From NCBI GenBank assembly GCA_019634695.1, contig JAHCAW010000013.1:1-64000 (forward strand): a stretch of DNA of 64,000 bases, read 5' to 3'. Each line of letters begins with the position of its first letter. Positions within the stretch are counted from its first letter, which is position 1. Under the pieces are notes generated by a model. That model worked only from the letters and a program-made list of their open reading frames with translations, was not told the origin of the DNA and made no database searches. This DNA is from Candidatus Sumerlaeia bacterium. Lineage in GTDB: Bacteria > Sumerlaeota > Sumerlaeia > SLMS01 > JAHLLQ01. Shown in pieces: positions 1 through 6,961 of this stretch. The position numbers and the translations under genes are program-made.

Positions 1-693
1 GGCTGGTCGTCGCGCCGCAAGGTGCCGGTCGATGACCCCGAACTCGGCATGAAGATGATCCTGAAACGACTCGGCATGGACCGCACGTACTACAGCTTCG
101 ACCACAAGGGCTGGCACTTCTTCGTGCTCGATTCGTTGTTCGAGATCGAGACGTCAAGCGGCCCGTCCTATGAGCCGCGCATTGGCGAGGAGCAGTTGCA
201 TTGGCTGGCGCTGGACCTTGCCGCCGCAGGCGACCGGCCGAAGGTGGGCGTGGTCCACATTGCCGCCTTCTGCAACATGGGCCAGATCGGCGGCGATCCG
301 GAGGCGAAGGCGATGAATCACATGGTGGTGCGCGACAACAAGGACCTGCGCGAGGTGCTCGAACGCCATCGTGTCACCGCGTTGCTGCAAGGTCACAGCC
401 ACCAGATCGAGGACTTCTACTACGGCGGCGTGCACTACATCACAAGCCCGTCGGTCAGCGCGGCGTGGTGGGGCGGCAACTGGCGCGGGTTCGAACCCGG
501 CTACACGATCCTCAACGCGCACGCCGACGGCCGCCTGACGTGGCACCGCACGACGTTCCCGTGGGAGCACCAACTCGAACCCGAAGACACGCTCGAACGC
601 CAGCGCATCGCCGAGCGCGAAGCCTTCGAGGCCGAGCAGAAGCGCCTGCGCGAAGCCGAACGCGCCGCTGCCCGCGGCCTCGCACCGGTCTGA
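1..693 (+). CDS. Calcineurin-like metallophosphoesterase, 3' part only
   Basis: The frame is already open at base 1, so the gene begins before the window. The 230 visible residues carry the distal half of a calcineurin-type phosphoesterase: an HFFVLDS strand, a metal-ligand His in VGVVHIAAF, and the GHSH motif in LLQGHSHQ followed by YITSPSVSAAWW. The C-terminal 35 residues are highly charged (Glu/Arg-rich) and probably helical. It resembles the secreted phosphoesterase at 12122-13723, which has the same GHxH-to-SGSWW arrangement. The substrate cannot be told. A GTG at base 22 could act as a start, but upstream codons read through it and the catalytic N-terminal half would be missing. Confidence 0.85.
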   Translation, partial: GWSSRRKVPVDDPELGMKMILKRLGMDRTYYSFDHKGWHFFVLDSLFEIETSSGPSYEPRIGEEQLHWLALDLAAAGDRPKVGVVHIAAFCNMGQIGGDPEAKAMNHMVVRDNKDLREVLERHRVTALLQGHSHQIEDFYYGGVHYITSPSVSAAWWGGNWRGFEPGYTILNAHADGRLTWHRTTFPWEHQLEPEDTLERQRIAEREAFEAEQKRLREAERAAARGLAPV

Positions 694-713
694 CGGAGAG
701 CGAACGACGGGGA

Positions 714-898
714 GACAACCACGGAAGGAACGAAGAGTGACAACCACGGAAGGAACGGAAAGAACGGAATAGATTGAATGGGAGTTGCGCTCGGCGAGGA
801 GCCCCCATCGAAAGCTCGATAGGGCGAAGGTTGGCGGGACTTGATCGCTTCGTCTTCGCCTTGAGTTCCGTCCCTTCCGTGTTTTCCGTGGTCATCTC
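714..898. repeat. Fold-back repeat, copy 1, upstream of the GxxExxY gene
   Basis: The left arm has two tandem CCACGGAAGGAACG-type units (714-737 and 738-770). The right arm (836-898) is their imperfect inverted counterpart ending TTCCGTGGTCATC, so the segment can form a long hairpin of about 31 bp around a roughly 65-nt centre. The right arm matches 1408-1470 at 52 of 63 positions in direct orientation. The repeat lies between the stop of the phosphoesterase and the RBS of the GxxExxY gene. Confidence 0.85.
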
Positions 899-917
899 CA
901 TTCTTCAGGAGTTGATC

Positions 918-1313
918 ATGAGCAAGCTGATTCACGAGAGCGAGACGTATCAGATCCGCGGCACGATCTTTGAAGTGTATCGAGAGCAGGGCTGTGGCTT
1001 TCTGGAGCCGGTCTATCAGGAGTGCCTCGAGATCGAGTTGGGACTGCGCGGGATTCCCTTCACGGCGCGGCAGCAGGTGCCGCTGGCTTACAAGGGACAC
1101 CAGTTGAAGCAGGCGTACATTCCTGACTTCATTTGCTTCGAGCGCGTCATCGTGGAGATCAAGGCCGTCGATGCCTTGACGGATCAGCATCGTGCCCAGC
1201 TCTTCAACTACCTGAAGGCGACGGGTCTCCGGGTCGGCCTTCTGGTCAACTTCGGAGCCCATCCCGAGGTCGCCATCGAACGTGTTGTCTATGGAAGCGA
1301 TGAAGCAGGGTGA
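918..1313 (+). CDS. GxxExxY family protein (PD-(D/E)XK nuclease-like)
   Basis: A 131-residue protein of the GxxExxY family (TIGR04256). The family signature is seen as GFLEPVYQECL (GxxExxY, near residue 29), and a PD-(D/E)XK-like core as YIPDFIC followed by VIVEIKA (Asp, Glu, Lys). The family is predicted to be a small nuclease or DNA-binding protein; its biological role is not established. ATG 918 is chosen because CAGGAG lies 6 bases upstream and the conserved family begins here. The stop TGA is also the first bases of the downstream repeat copy (TGACAACCAC). The gene stands alone between a phosphoesterase and a lipocalin, flanked on both sides by related fold-back repeats, so it looks like cargo of a small mobile unit. 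Confidence 0.85.
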   Translation: MSKLIHESETYQIRGTIFEVYREQGCGFLEPVYQECLEIELGLRGIPFTARQQVPLAYKGHQLKQAYIPDFICFERVIVEIKAVDALTDQHRAQLFNYLKATGLRVGLLVNFGAHPEVAIERVVYGSDEAG

Positions 1314-1470
1314 CAACCACGGAAGATACGGAAGGAACGGAAGGAGTGAGTGGGGTCATGTCGGGATGGCGATGACCTCTTGGCGATCCCAACGTGTCGT
1401 GATCCACGGGACCCGATCGCTTCGCCTTCGCCCCGAGTTCCGTTCCTTCCGCGTATTCCGTGGTTGTCCC
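1311..1470. repeat. Fold-back repeat, copy 2, downstream of the GxxExxY gene
   Basis: The left arm (1312-1342, GACAACCACGGAAGATACGG and on) pairs with the right arm (reverse complement of about 1438-1468) at about 27 of 31 positions. It has the same orientation as copy 1, so the pair forms direct repeats around the gene. Against copy 1 the right arms differ at 11 of 63 positions, of which 10 are transitions. Confidence 0.85.
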
Positions 1471-1546
1471 CGCCTTTTCATTGGCAAGGGACTTGCGGAG
1501 TGGGTGCCGCGGTGAGTTCCATTTCCCGAGTCGAAGGCCCAACGTG

Positions 1547-2119
1547 ATGCGCGCTCCTGTCGATTCAACTCTGCAGAACCATTTCCAACGCGTGCCGGTT
1601 TCCCTTTTGGGTCTGCTGACAGTCGGCGTTCTCGTGCTGGCCACGGGTTGCACGGGCGTACCGAAGGGCGTTCGGCCGGTGGACAGCTTCGATGCGGACC
1701 GGTATCTCGGCAAATGGTACGAGATCGCCCGGCTGGACCATTCGTTCGAGCGTGGGCTGTCGCGCGTGACGGCCGAGTATGGTCGACGTGACGACGGGGC
1801 GATTTCCGTGGTGAACCGCGGCTACGATGCGCGCCGCGACCGATGGAAGGAAGCCCGCGCCGTCGCACGCTTCCGCGGCGATGAGTCCGTCGCCAGCCTG
1901 CGCGTCACGTTCCAGTGGCCCTTTTCGGGCGGCTATCACGTGATCGCGCTCGATGACGCGGAGTATCGTTGGGCGATGGTCAGCGGCCCGACGCGCGGTT
2001 ACCTGTGGATCCTGGCCCGCGAACCCCAACTGGATCCGCCGATTGCGGAGAAGCTGGTCGCCGAGGCGCGCGCGCTGGGCTACGCGGTGGACGAGTTGAT
2101 CTTCGTCGAGCACGACTGA
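1547..2119 (+). CDS. blc: Outer-membrane lipocalin (Blc-like lipoprotein)
   Basis: A 190-residue lipocalin. A signal peptide with lipobox LATGC places the lipidated Cys at residue 35, so the mature protein should be an envelope lipoprotein. The lipocalin signature GKWYEIARL follows at about residue 55, and the barrel continues with ITAEYG-like, FQWPFSGGYHVIALD and YLWILAREP strands. Members of this family bind fatty acids or lysophospholipids in the periplasm or outer membrane. GTG 1544 directly precedes ATG 1547; either could start translation. It is followed after 5 bases by the convergent response regulator gene. It was probably next to the phosphoesterase before the GxxExxY unit arrived, but nothing links their functions. 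Confidence 0.9.
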   Translation: MRAPVDSTLQNHFQRVPVSLLGLLTVGVLVLATGCTGVPKGVRPVDSFDADRYLGKWYEIARLDHSFERGLSRVTAEYGRRDDGAISVVNRGYDARRDRWKEARAVARFRGDESVASLRVTFQWPFSGGYHVIALDDAEYRWAMVSGPTRGYLWILAREPQLDPPIAEKLVAEARALGYAVDELIFVEHD

Positions 2120-2124
2120 CCAGT

Positions 2125-2847
2125 CTACAGTCCCAGCAACGCGCGCACATGCCGCGCGCGTCGGCGGCTGGCCGATTCTTCGGCACCTCCAACCAGTCGC
2201 AGCAACAATCCGCCGCCATCCTCCGGCTCGACGGATTCGATGGCCTCCGCGTTGACGATCGCCTGGCGATTCACCTGACAGAACGATGCGCCGTCGGCAT
2301 GCTGGGCGAATTCCTGCAAGCCGCCATCGAAGACAAGTCGTTCGCCGTCGCGTCGCGTGACGAACACGACGCTTTCCTCGATGCGTGCCAGCACGATGTC
2401 GTCCAACGCAACGAACGAGGTTGCCATGCCGTCGAGGACGGGAACGCGGCGCGGCGCCGGTTCGCGCGCCTCGCTGCCGCCCAGTTGGCGCCGCACGCGC
2501 ACGAGGGCGCGCGCAAGCCGCTCGGCCGAGTAGGGCTTGAGCAGATAGTCGACCGCCTCGAGTTCGAACGCGCGCACGGCGTGATGCTCGTAGGCCGTCG
2601 AGAAGATCACCGCGGGCGGATCGTCGAGGGCCTCGAGCACGCGCAGGCCGTCGATGCCGGGCATCTGGATGTCGAGCAGCACGACGTCGGGCTGCAACGC
2701 CTCGATGAGCGCCAGCGCCTCGCGACCGTCGCAGGCCTCGCCGACGATCTCGACGCCGCCGGCCTTCTCGAGCAGGCGGCGTGCACGCTGGCGTGCCAGC
2801 GGTTCGTCGTCGGCGATCAGGGCTCGCAACGGCGCAGGCGTGGTCAT
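2125..2847 (-). CDS. LytTR-family response regulator
   Basis: A 240-residue response regulator. The receiver domain (about 1-120) has the acidic pocket DDE at 13-15, phosphoacceptor Asp59 in VVLLDIQMPG and the conserved Lys104 in YLLKPYS. A LytTR DNA-binding domain covers about 138-235 (FVALDDIVLARIEES, then FCQVNRQAIVNAEAI). It pairs with the kinase encoded immediately upstream: the kinase stop and this start overlap as ATGA, so the two are translationally coupled. LytTR regulators bind pairs of 9-bp direct repeats, and such sites lie upstream of the operon at 4068-4097, which suggests autoregulation. Target genes may include the divergent gene at 4287. Confidence 0.95.
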   Translation of the reverse strand: MTTPAPLRALIADDEPLARQRARRLLEKAGGVEIVGEACDGREALALIEALQPDVVLLDIQMPGIDGLRVLEALDDPPAVIFSTAYEHHAVRAFELEAVDYLLKPYSAERLARALVRVRRQLGGSEAREPAPRRVPVLDGMATSFVALDDIVLARIEESVVFVTRRDGERLVFDGGLQEFAQHADGASFCQVNRQAIVNAEAIESVEPEDGGGLLLRLVGGAEESASRRRARHVRALLGL

Positions 2848-4007
2848 CGGACGGCCTCCGAAGCCGACGGTGCGCTCGGGACGCGCAGGCGGGCAATGGC
2901 GCTCGGCCCGTCGCCGGTGCGCACATCGAGTGTCGCGTCCGGTCCGAACAGCGCCCGAAGGCGCGTCGCGATGTTGTGCAGGGCATGGCCGGCCAGCGGC
3001 GCCACGGGATGCAGTTCACCGTGCACACCGCCCTCGGGATGATTCGCAATCTCGATGCACAGCGCATCGTCCTCGCGGCGAGCCGCCAGGCGCACGCGAT
3101 AGCGCCCACCGCAGTGCGCCGCACCGTGCGCGATCGCGTTCTCGAGCAGCGGTTGGAGCGACAGGCTCGGCAGCAGCGCGTCATCCGTCCCGTCCGCGAT
3201 GTCGAAATCGAAGGCGACACGGTCGCCGAAGCGCAGGCGCTCGATTTCGGCGTAGGCGCGCGCGACGCGCAGTTCGTCCGCCAGCGGCGCCAGCATCGGC
3301 TGCTCGCGCGTCAGCACGGGTCGCAGCGATGTCGCGAGCAGCTCGACGGCACGCTCGGCCTTCTCGGGCTCGCGCGGAATGAGTGCGGCGATCGTGTTCA
3401 GCGCGTTGAAGAAGAAGTGCGGGTTGATCTGTGCGCGCAGGGCCACGAGGCGGGCCTCGTCGGCGAGTCGCTCGAGGCGGGCGCGCTGGCGCTCGCGCCG
3501 CGCGGTCAATCGCTCCAGGTCGATTCCCGAGACGATGTTGTAGCCGATGATCGGGAAGATGAAGCCGATCAGGGAGAGGACCAGCATCCGCTTCAGGAAA
3601 GCGGGATGCATTGCATCGGGCCCGTGGAAAAGGAAGATGGCGCCCACGATCGTGCAGAAGAACGCGACGCATCCGACGGCAAAGGTTGCGAGTCCATTGG
3701 CGGCGTACATCGTCAGGCGCGACGCGCCCTTGGGCACCAGTCGCCACCGCCACAGAATCGGGGACAGGTAGCCCACTGTGAGTGCGAACGCCAACGATCC
3801 GGTCACCGCCGCGGGACGAAACGCCGGCGGACTCATCAACGCGTTGATCAATGAGGACATCGTTCCCCACAGCAGCGTGTGGAAGAGCGTCTCGCGCGAG
3901 CGCAGCGACCAACCCAGCGAGATGCGCACGGCATGGCGGAGCGGCACCTGCCCGCGGCCGCGGAGCAGATCGATGTCGTAGCAGGCGTCCTGGTTCTCGC
4001 GCCTCAT
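2844..4007 (-). CDS. LytS-type sensor histidine kinase
   Basis: A 387-residue membrane kinase. About four transmembrane helices lie between residues 42 and 160. A short coiled linker follows, then the His_kinase (PF06580) box RAQINPHFFFNALN with phospho-His197, and a HATPase domain whose N-box is LLENAIAHGAAHC. It should phosphorylate the LytTR regulator encoded next. ATG 4007 is preferred over more upstream starts because GGGAGAA stands just before it and the family domain begins soon after; the upstream open frame is low-complexity. The sensed signal is not evident: there is no extracytoplasmic domain, so sensing is probably within the membrane region. Confidence 0.92.
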   Translation of the reverse strand: MRRENQDACYDIDLLRGRGQVPLRHAVRISLGWSLRSRETLFHTLLWGTMSSLINALMSPPAFRPAAVTGSLAFALTVGYLSPILWRWRLVPKGASRLTMYAANGLATFAVGCVAFFCTIVGAIFLFHGPDAMHPAFLKRMLVLSLIGFIFPIIGYNIVSGIDLERLTARRERQRARLERLADEARLVALRAQINPHFFFNALNTIAALIPREPEKAERAVELLATSLRPVLTREQPMLAPLADELRVARAYAEIERLRFGDRVAFDFDIADGTDDALLPSLSLQPLLENAIAHGAAHCGGRYRVRLAARREDDALCIEIANHPEGGVHGELHPVAPLAGHALHNIATRLRALFGPDATLDVRTGDGPSAIARLRVPSAPSASEAVR

Positions 4008-4067
4008 CGGGCGTTCTCCCGCCCCCGTTGAACGCCCGCCGGGCGCCGCGGCACAAGGCCGTCCAGC

Positions 4068-4097
4068 CCGAACGGTCGCAAATCTCCGACGAACGGT
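4068..4097 (-). promoter_or_regulatory. Candidate LytTR operator facing the kinase operon
   Basis: On the minus strand there are two 9-mers, ACCGTTCGT (4097-4089) and ACCGTTCGG (4076-4068), separated by 12 bases. The published LytTR consensus is [TA][AC][CA]GTTN[AG][TC] in direct repeat with a 12-13 base spacer. The first 9-mer matches at 9/9 and the second at 8/9. They lie 61-90 bases upstream of the kinase start. No footprint or expression evidence is available here. Confidence 0.6.
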
Positions 4098-4135
4098 CCT
4101 CGTCGGTTGCGAGCCGGATTTCGGCGTTCCGAGCG

Positions 4136-4166
4136 ACCGTTCACCGCCCCGCCGGCGACCGCTCGC
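4136..4166 (+). promoter_or_regulatory. Candidate LytTR operator facing the gene at 4287
   Basis: On the plus strand there are two 9-mers, ACCGTTCAC (4136-4144, 9/9 to the LytTR consensus) and ACCGCTCGC (4158-4166, 8/9), with a 13-base spacer. It is opposite in orientation to the pair at 4068-4097. The two pairs together occupy the 279-base divergent intergenic region and could let the regulator control both operons. The rest of that region holds no gene I can support. Confidence 0.5.
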
Positions 4167-4286
4167 CACATCCGCCGACGGGTCGCGCCCGTCCGTCAAC
4201 CGCCCTCTTCAACTCGCGCGGGTTTCGTGGTGCTGTTCGCCCGTCGGACGGCGCAACGCCGCAAGTCACTTACCGGAGGCAGTTCC

Positions 4287-4793
4287 ATGAGCACCATCAC
4301 CCACCCATGGCGGAACGCGATCCTGGCGGTCGGCGTTCTGGCCGCGGCCGGCTACTCGACGTTCCACTTCACCCGGCCCGCCCCCACGCGCAGCGCCACC
4401 TACGAACAGATGTCCCAGGCCGAGATCGAGGAGCGCACCGCCGCTTACAAGCTGGCGGTCGCGAAGGCCGACGAACTCGTCCCCAACTGGCCCGCCAACG
4501 AGCAAGTGCTGATTGTCGAGTTCTGGCGCGCCGTCGCCGCCAAGGACTTCGACAAGGCCTGCGTCCTGTGCCCCGGCTCGAAGCCCGACGACTTCGCGAT
4601 GTTCGCGAAGTGGACCCCCGAGGCGCCCAAGGCCATCGGCCGGCCCGGCCCGCACCCCACCAAGCCCGAAGTCCTTCTCTGGCCCGTCACCGTCCCGTTC
4701 CCCGGATTCCCGAACAAGACGATCAAGATGGCCGTCAGAACCATGGAAGACGGCCGCCTCGCCATCGACGGACAGCACACCATCTGGTGGTGA
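4287..4793 (+). CDS. Membrane-anchored protein of unknown function
   Basis: A 168-residue protein not assigned to a family. One N-terminal hydrophobic segment (about residues 10-25, AILAVGVLAAAGYSTF) acts as an anchor or uncleaved signal, followed by a soluble domain of about 140 residues with CVLCPGSKPDD and a Pro/Lys-rich middle. ATG 4287 follows GGAGG. It is 59 bases upstream of a pseudopilin gene on the same strand and probably co-transcribed with it. The promoter region contains LytTR-type repeats, so it may be a target of the neighbouring two-component system. The NTF2-like fold is one possibility from the length and the EFWRAVAAKDFDKA start, but this is inference. Confidence 0.7.
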   Translation: MSTITHPWRNAILAVGVLAAAGYSTFHFTRPAPTRSATYEQMSQAEIEERTAAYKLAVAKADELVPNWPANEQVLIVEFWRAVAAKDFDKACVLCPGSKPDDFAMFAKWTPEAPKAIGRPGPHPTKPEVLLWPVTVPFPGFPNKTIKMAVRTMEDGRLAIDGQHTIWW

Positions 4794-4852
4794 TCCGTGC
4801 GCGAGTCGCTCAACCAACCCCTCACTCTCGACCCACCGCACAGGAGCCCCCC

Positions 4853-5398
4853 ATGAATCCCCGCCGCCGCGCCGCCTTCACGCTAATCGAGCTGCTCATC
4901 GTCGTCGCCATCATCGCCATCCTGGCCGCCATTGCCACGGTGAACTTCCTCGAGGCGCAGACACGCTCCAAAGTCACCCGTGTGCGAACCGACGTGCGCA
5001 CACTCCAGACCGCCCTCGAAGCCTATCGCACCGACAACTCCGCCTACCCGCACGCCGCCATCGGCGACCTGCAGCTCGACCTTCCCCTCGTGCCGCTCAC
5101 CACCCCCGTCGCCTACATCACGACTGTCCCGCGCGATCCCTTCGGCCCGGCGCCCTTCGACTTCGCGCCGCAGCTCGTCCTGCACGGCTACAACTACAAG
5201 GACCGTGCCTCCACCTCCATCAACATGCCCGCGGAAACCTACGGCGAAGTCTGGCGCGTCCCCGAACTCGCACACAAACACTACATGATCCACTCCTGCG
5301 GCCCAAACCTTGTCTGGGACGTCACCCCCTACGTCGAATACGACCCCACAAACGGCACCACCAGCCTGGGCGACATCACAACCTTCGGGCCGGGGTGA
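4853..5398 (+). CDS. Type II secretion/type IV pilus-like pseudopilin
   Basis: A 181-residue prepilin-type protein. A short basic leader (MNPRRRAA) is followed by the methylation motif FTLIELLIVVAIIAILAAIA, so processing would occur just before Phe9 by prepilin peptidase. The segment after the helix, NFLEAQTRSKVTRVRTDVRT, resembles pseudopilins that are multiplied in Planctomycetota, Hydrogenedentota and related uncultured phyla, and the C-terminal half is a beta-rich globular domain. CAGGAG precedes the ATG by 6 bases. It is likely exported through, and perhaps part of, a type II secretion-like filament. No other secretion genes are adjacent; the PilT-like ATPase at 46616 is the only related gene in the window. 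Confidence 0.9.
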   Translation: MNPRRRAAFTLIELLIVVAIIAILAAIATVNFLEAQTRSKVTRVRTDVRTLQTALEAYRTDNSAYPHAAIGDLQLDLPLVPLTTPVAYITTVPRDPFGPAPFDFAPQLVLHGYNYKDRASTSINMPAETYGEVWRVPELAHKHYMIHSCGPNLVWDVTPYVEYDPTNGTTSLGDITTFGPG

Positions 5399-5613
5399 GG
5401 GGAAGAAGCTGAAGTCCGCATGGCGATCCGACCGTCGCCGCAGGGGAGGTCCTCTGGCTCGCCCTCTTGCGGACAGGGATGCCCGCTTTCCGTTCCGGGC
5501 GTTGGTGGTTGGAGGTGTCTTGGGTTGGTCAAAGAGGCGAACCTCATCTTGACGCGCCTCGTCGGGGCGGGCCGGATTTCGGGGAATCGCAAAGCTCCGT
5601 GCCCGAGGCGCGC

Positions 5614-6885
5614 ATGTCGAGTCGTCATTCGAACCTGATTCTTGCCGGGATTGTTGCGGGGTTGGTGCTGGCTGCGGCGGTGGTGGTGTTGGGGCCGCGG
5701 GCGTTGTCGGCGGACGGCTTCCGGCGGGTGGTGGTCGTCGGGGATGTGCTGGGACAGTTCTTCCTGCTGGCGTTGCGCATGATCATCGTGCCGCTGGTGC
5801 TGGCGTCGGTGGTGGTGGGGATCACCAGCCTGGGGGACGTGCGGCGGATTGGCGGGGTGGGGCTGCGGACGATCGGGTTCTATGTCGGGACGACGGCGCT
5901 GGCGGTGACGCTGGGCGTACTTGTGGTGCTGGTGGTTCAGCCCGGCGTCGGGATGGAACACCTCGTGACGCAGGGCGTCGAGATCGACGACGCGCGGATG
6001 GCCAATATCCGGGCGAAGCAGGACATCAACTTCGGCAATCTGCTGCTGTCGTTCCTGAGCGTGAACATCGTGCAGGCGCTGGCGAGCGGCGACATGCTGC
6101 CGATCATCGTGTTCGCGCTGGTTTTCGGCGGAATCCTGACCACGATGGGCGAGCGGGGCCGCCCGCTGATCGTGCTGTTCGAGGGACTCAACGAGGCGAT
6201 GATGAAGTTCATCGGCCTGGTGATGTGGATCGCACCGGTGGGCATCTTCGGGTTGGTGGTGGCGAAGTTCGGTGAGGCGACGCTCCAGCCCGGAGGGCTG
6301 GGCGGCATGATTCGCGGCGTCGGGATGTACACCGGCACCGTGATCGGTGCGTTGTTGGTGCATGGCGTGGTGACGTTGCCGCTGGTATGCTGGCTGCTGG
6401 CGCGGCGGTCGCCCCTGGCGTACGCGGGGGCGATGTTCCCGGCGATCCTGACGGCATGGTCCACGGCGTCGTCGGCCGCGACGTTGCCGGTGACGATGGA
6501 TTGCGTGGAGAATCGCGCGGGCGTCAGCCGGAAGGCGGCCGGGTTCGTGTTGCCGTTGGGGGCGACGATCAACATGGACGGCACGGCGCTGTACCTGGCG
6601 CTGGCCGTGGTGTTCATCGCCCAGGCCTACGGCATCGAGCTCGGGCCGCTGAAGGTGCTGCTGCTGTTCATCACGGTGACGCTGGCGTCGGTCGGGGCGG
6701 CGGGCGTTCCGCAGGCCGGACTGGTCTTGATGGTGATCGTGCTCAATGCCGTGGGATTGCCGATCGAGGGCATCGGGCTGATTCTGGCGGTGGACTGGTT
6801 CGTGGACCGGTTCCGCACGGCGGTCAACATCTGGGGCGACTCGATCGGCGCCGCGTTCATCGAGCGCGTAATCTGCCACCCGTGA
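5614..6885 (+). CDS. Dicarboxylate/amino acid:cation symporter (DAACS family)
   Basis: A 423-residue inner-membrane transporter of the sodium:dicarboxylate symporter family (PF00375). Typical family features are visible: SLGDVRRIGGVG, the AWSTASSAATLP serine-rich re-entrant loop (HP1), the NMDGTALYLA motif of TM7 and AGVPQAGLVLM of HP2. Members move glutamate, aspartate or C4-dicarboxylates with Na+ or H+. The ATG at 5614 is preferred to an upstream in-frame start because the family begins at about this point; the Shine-Dalgarno is weak. The 215 bases before it contain no gene or clear signal. It ends 7 bases before the next possible start of the glycosyltransferase-like gene. Confidence 0.93.
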   Translation: MSSRHSNLILAGIVAGLVLAAAVVVLGPRALSADGFRRVVVVGDVLGQFFLLALRMIIVPLVLASVVVGITSLGDVRRIGGVGLRTIGFYVGTTALAVTLGVLVVLVVQPGVGMEHLVTQGVEIDDARMANIRAKQDINFGNLLLSFLSVNIVQALASGDMLPIIVFALVFGGILTTMGERGRPLIVLFEGLNEAMMKFIGLVMWIAPVGIFGLVVAKFGEATLQPGGLGGMIRGVGMYTGTVIGALLVHGVVTLPLVCWLLARRSPLAYAGAMFPAILTAWSTASSAATLPVTMDCVENRAGVSRKAAGFVLPLGATINMDGTALYLALAVVFIAQAYGIELGPLKVLLLFITVTLASVGAAGVPQAGLVLMVIVLNAVGLPIEGIGLILAVDWFVDRFRTAVNIWGDSIGAAFIERVICHP

Positions 6886-6961
6886 GCTGGCATTGCGCCG
6901 CCGCGCGCCGTGGGGCGAGCCTGCCGCGGCGTGCATCTCCCTGCGACGAGGCCGTCCGCCC

